Shown piece by piece: positions 37,879 through 39,407 of a stretch of 39,407 nucleotides of DNA. This DNA comes from Patescibacteria group bacterium (GTDB taxonomy: Bacteria; Patescibacteriota; Patescibacteriia; UBA9570): contig JAJRVJ010000021.1 of the NCBI GenBank assembly GCA_024277435.1, forward strand, positions 1 through 39,407, in the 5' to 3' direction. Numbering within the stretch: the first letter of the stretch is position 1; every line of letters begins with the position of its first letter. The translations under genes were made by a program, and so were the position numbers. The notes beneath the pieces were generated by a model. It was given only the letters and a program-made list of their open reading frames with translations. It was not told the DNA's origin and ran no database searches.

Positions 37879-39407
37879 ACGATGCCGAACTTTTTAAAAC
37901 CATTGCACATAATCAAGCGGTGCGAAAAAACATCACTTCAGAATCCCACTGCTGGTTCTTCCATGTGTACTTGAGTCGATATATCACTTACGAAACCGCA
38001 CCGTTTCACCGCGAGATGCTACAACTAACAGAAGCACAAAAACAGATGCTCTTGTTTATGGCATTTCGTGGCTCCGGTAAATCCACCATTTTGTCACTCG
38101 CCTATCCATTGTGGTCACTTCTTGGAAATAAACGAAAACGATTTATTTTGATTCTGAGTCAAACACAATACCAAGCACAACTCTTGCTGCAACACATTAA
38201 AACAGAACTGGAAGAAAACGACCTGCTAAAAAAAGACTTTGGTCCGTTTGTCAGTAAAAACACACAGTGGAGCTCGGACACCATTGTAATACCACGCTTC
38301 AATGCCAAAATCATGGCAGCCTCTACTGAGCAAAGTATACGCGGCATCCGCCATGCGGAAGTACGACCTGATCTGATTATTTGTGACGACATTGAGGATC
38401 TAAGTTCTGTAAAAACCATGGAATCTCGCAATAAAACTTTTCGTTGGTTAATGGGCGAAATTATTCCAGCTGGTGACCGCGATACACAGGTAGTGGTTCT
38501 TGGTAATCTACTACATGAAGACTCGCTACTGATGCGGTTAGAAGAAATGATCGATGAAAATAAGATTGATGGAATTGTAAGAAGGTACCCCATTACCGAA
38601 AATAACATTCCACTATGGCTGGGCAAATTTCCAAATATGAACGCTATTGCTCAAGAGCAAAGGAAGATTGGGAATCAAACAAATTGGAACCGCGAGTATG
38701 AACTAAAGATCGTTCCCGAAGATGGCCAAGTCATTACCTATAATGATATTCAGTACTACGAAGAAATTCCAGAATTATTTGAACCAGATGAAGACCGATC
38801 GCATGAAGATGTACATCGGATAGTGCGTATGGAGCGACTCTGTACCGGGGTAGACTTAGCAATCAGCAAGCGCGAGACAGCTGACTATACGGCAATGGTT
38901 TCTGTGCAAGCCATGAGCTTCCAACGCCAAGAAATGAAATTTTTTGTCCTTCCTAATCCGCTGAATAAACGATTGGATTTTGGGCAAACTATTCATGCTG
39001 CCAAAGAATTGAGCTTGAAGCTTGGAAAAAACTACCACTATACTGAAATATTTGTAGAACAAGTTGGATACCAGCTCAGCGCTATTGAACAAATGGAAAC
39101 GGAAGGCTTACCTGCAAAGGGTATCACTGTTGCCGGATCAGACAAACGAGCAAGATTGAATATCGTTGCTCCACTGATTAAAAGTGGAAAAATACTGTTT
39201 CCAAAAAAAGGTTGCGAAAACTTGATTGCTCAAATTGTAGGATTTGGTGTTGAAAAACATGATGACCTTATGGATGCTTTCACTCTTGTCATGATGCAAA
39301 TGATGAATAAACCGCCACAACAGCACATAGGCGATATGCCAAGTCGACATAATGAAGACATCATCTATACCAAGTCAAATCCGTATGGAGACTACAAGCC
39401 TGGAGCA
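37875..39407 (+). CDS. terL: Phage terminase large subunit (truncated by window end; absent from ORF track)
   Basis: Own translation: MNDAELFKTIAHNQAVRKN...LLFMAFRGSGKSTILSLAYPLW (Walker A), LIICDDIEDL (Walker B), CTGVDLAISK and HDDLMDAF (RNase H-like nuclease); open to the last base. Confidence 0.92.
   Translation, partial: MNDAELFKTIAHNQAVRKNITSESHCWFFHVYLSRYITYETAPFHREMLQLTEAQKQMLLFMAFRGSGKSTILSLAYPLWSLLGNKRKRFILILSQTQYQAQLLLQHIKTELEENDLLKKDFGPFVSKNTQWSSDTIVIPRFNAKIMAASTEQSIRGIRHAEVRPDLIICDDIEDLSSVKTMESRNKTFRWLMGEIIPAGDRDTQVVVLGNLLHEDSLLMRLEEMIDENKIDGIVRRYPITENNIPLWLGKFPNMNAIAQEQRKIGNQTNWNREYELKIVPEDGQVITYNDIQYYEEIPELFEPDEDRSHEDVHRIVRMERLCTGVDLAISKRETADYTAMVSVQAMSFQRQEMKFFVLPNPLNKRLDFGQTIHAAKELSLKLGKNYHYTEIFVEQVGYQLSAIEQMETEGLPAKGITVAGSDKRARLNIVAPLIKSGKILFPKKGCENLIAQIVGFGVEKHDDLMDAFTLVMMQMMNKPPQQHIGDMPSRHNEDIIYTKSNPYGDYKPGA

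Noticed and set aside
1-39407. Alternative genetic code (UGA-sense, as in Gracilibacteria/Absconditabacteria)
   Set aside because: UGA terminates nadK, terS and other ORFs cleanly, and the internal stops found are UAA and UAG in only two genes.
1-39407. CRISPR array, rRNA or tRNA genes
   Set aside because: No regularly spaced repeats, no rRNA-like sequence, and no tRNA T-arm/cloverleaf recognised by eye; tRNAscan-SE/Infernal would be decisive.
29144-39407. Complete integrated prophage with defined attachment sites
   Set aside because: No integrase or matching att repeats seen and the right end is outside the window; only phage-derived genes can be claimed.

Overview
AT-rich bacterial window; gene content resembles Candidate Phyla Radiation/Patescibacteria (inference). 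Positions 1-25.5 kb hold a dense minus-strand block of cellular genes: RdgB/Ham1 (partial), NAD kinase, aminotransferase, Nudix, RlmD/TrmA-like methyltransferase, DJ-1/PfpI, Bcp, half-size MFS, two glycosidases, CcdA-thioredoxin fusion, PyrB, Gld-like ABC exporter, DEAD-box helicase, RRM protein, TypA, and a 1582-aa DExH helicase. Two genes missed or truncated in the ORF track carry single in-frame stops: an RRM protein (TAA at 16601-16603) and a membrane protein (TAG at 3539-3541). Positions 25.6-28.1 kb hold a sharply bounded GC-rich two-gene island (one product is an atypical DHH-like protein) surrounded by hairpin-dense non-coding DNA, including a nested branched element at 27704-27781. 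Positions 28.3-34.4 kb are accessory: an HNH gene, a membrane protein, a Zn-ribbon/HTH protein, and a compact four-gene operon of LexA/S24 regulator, HNH-SAVED nuclease (Cap5-like), CD-NTase, and E2-like protein with a C-terminal SEC-C-like motif. This is a single-E2 (short type II) CBASS. Its regulator gene is divergent from phage genes (unknown Zn-ribbon protein, ParB-methyltransferase, second methyltransferase, TerS, TerL) that run off the right edge. The strongest candidate for something new is the LexA-headed CBASS at a phage boundary, followed by the structured GC-rich island.
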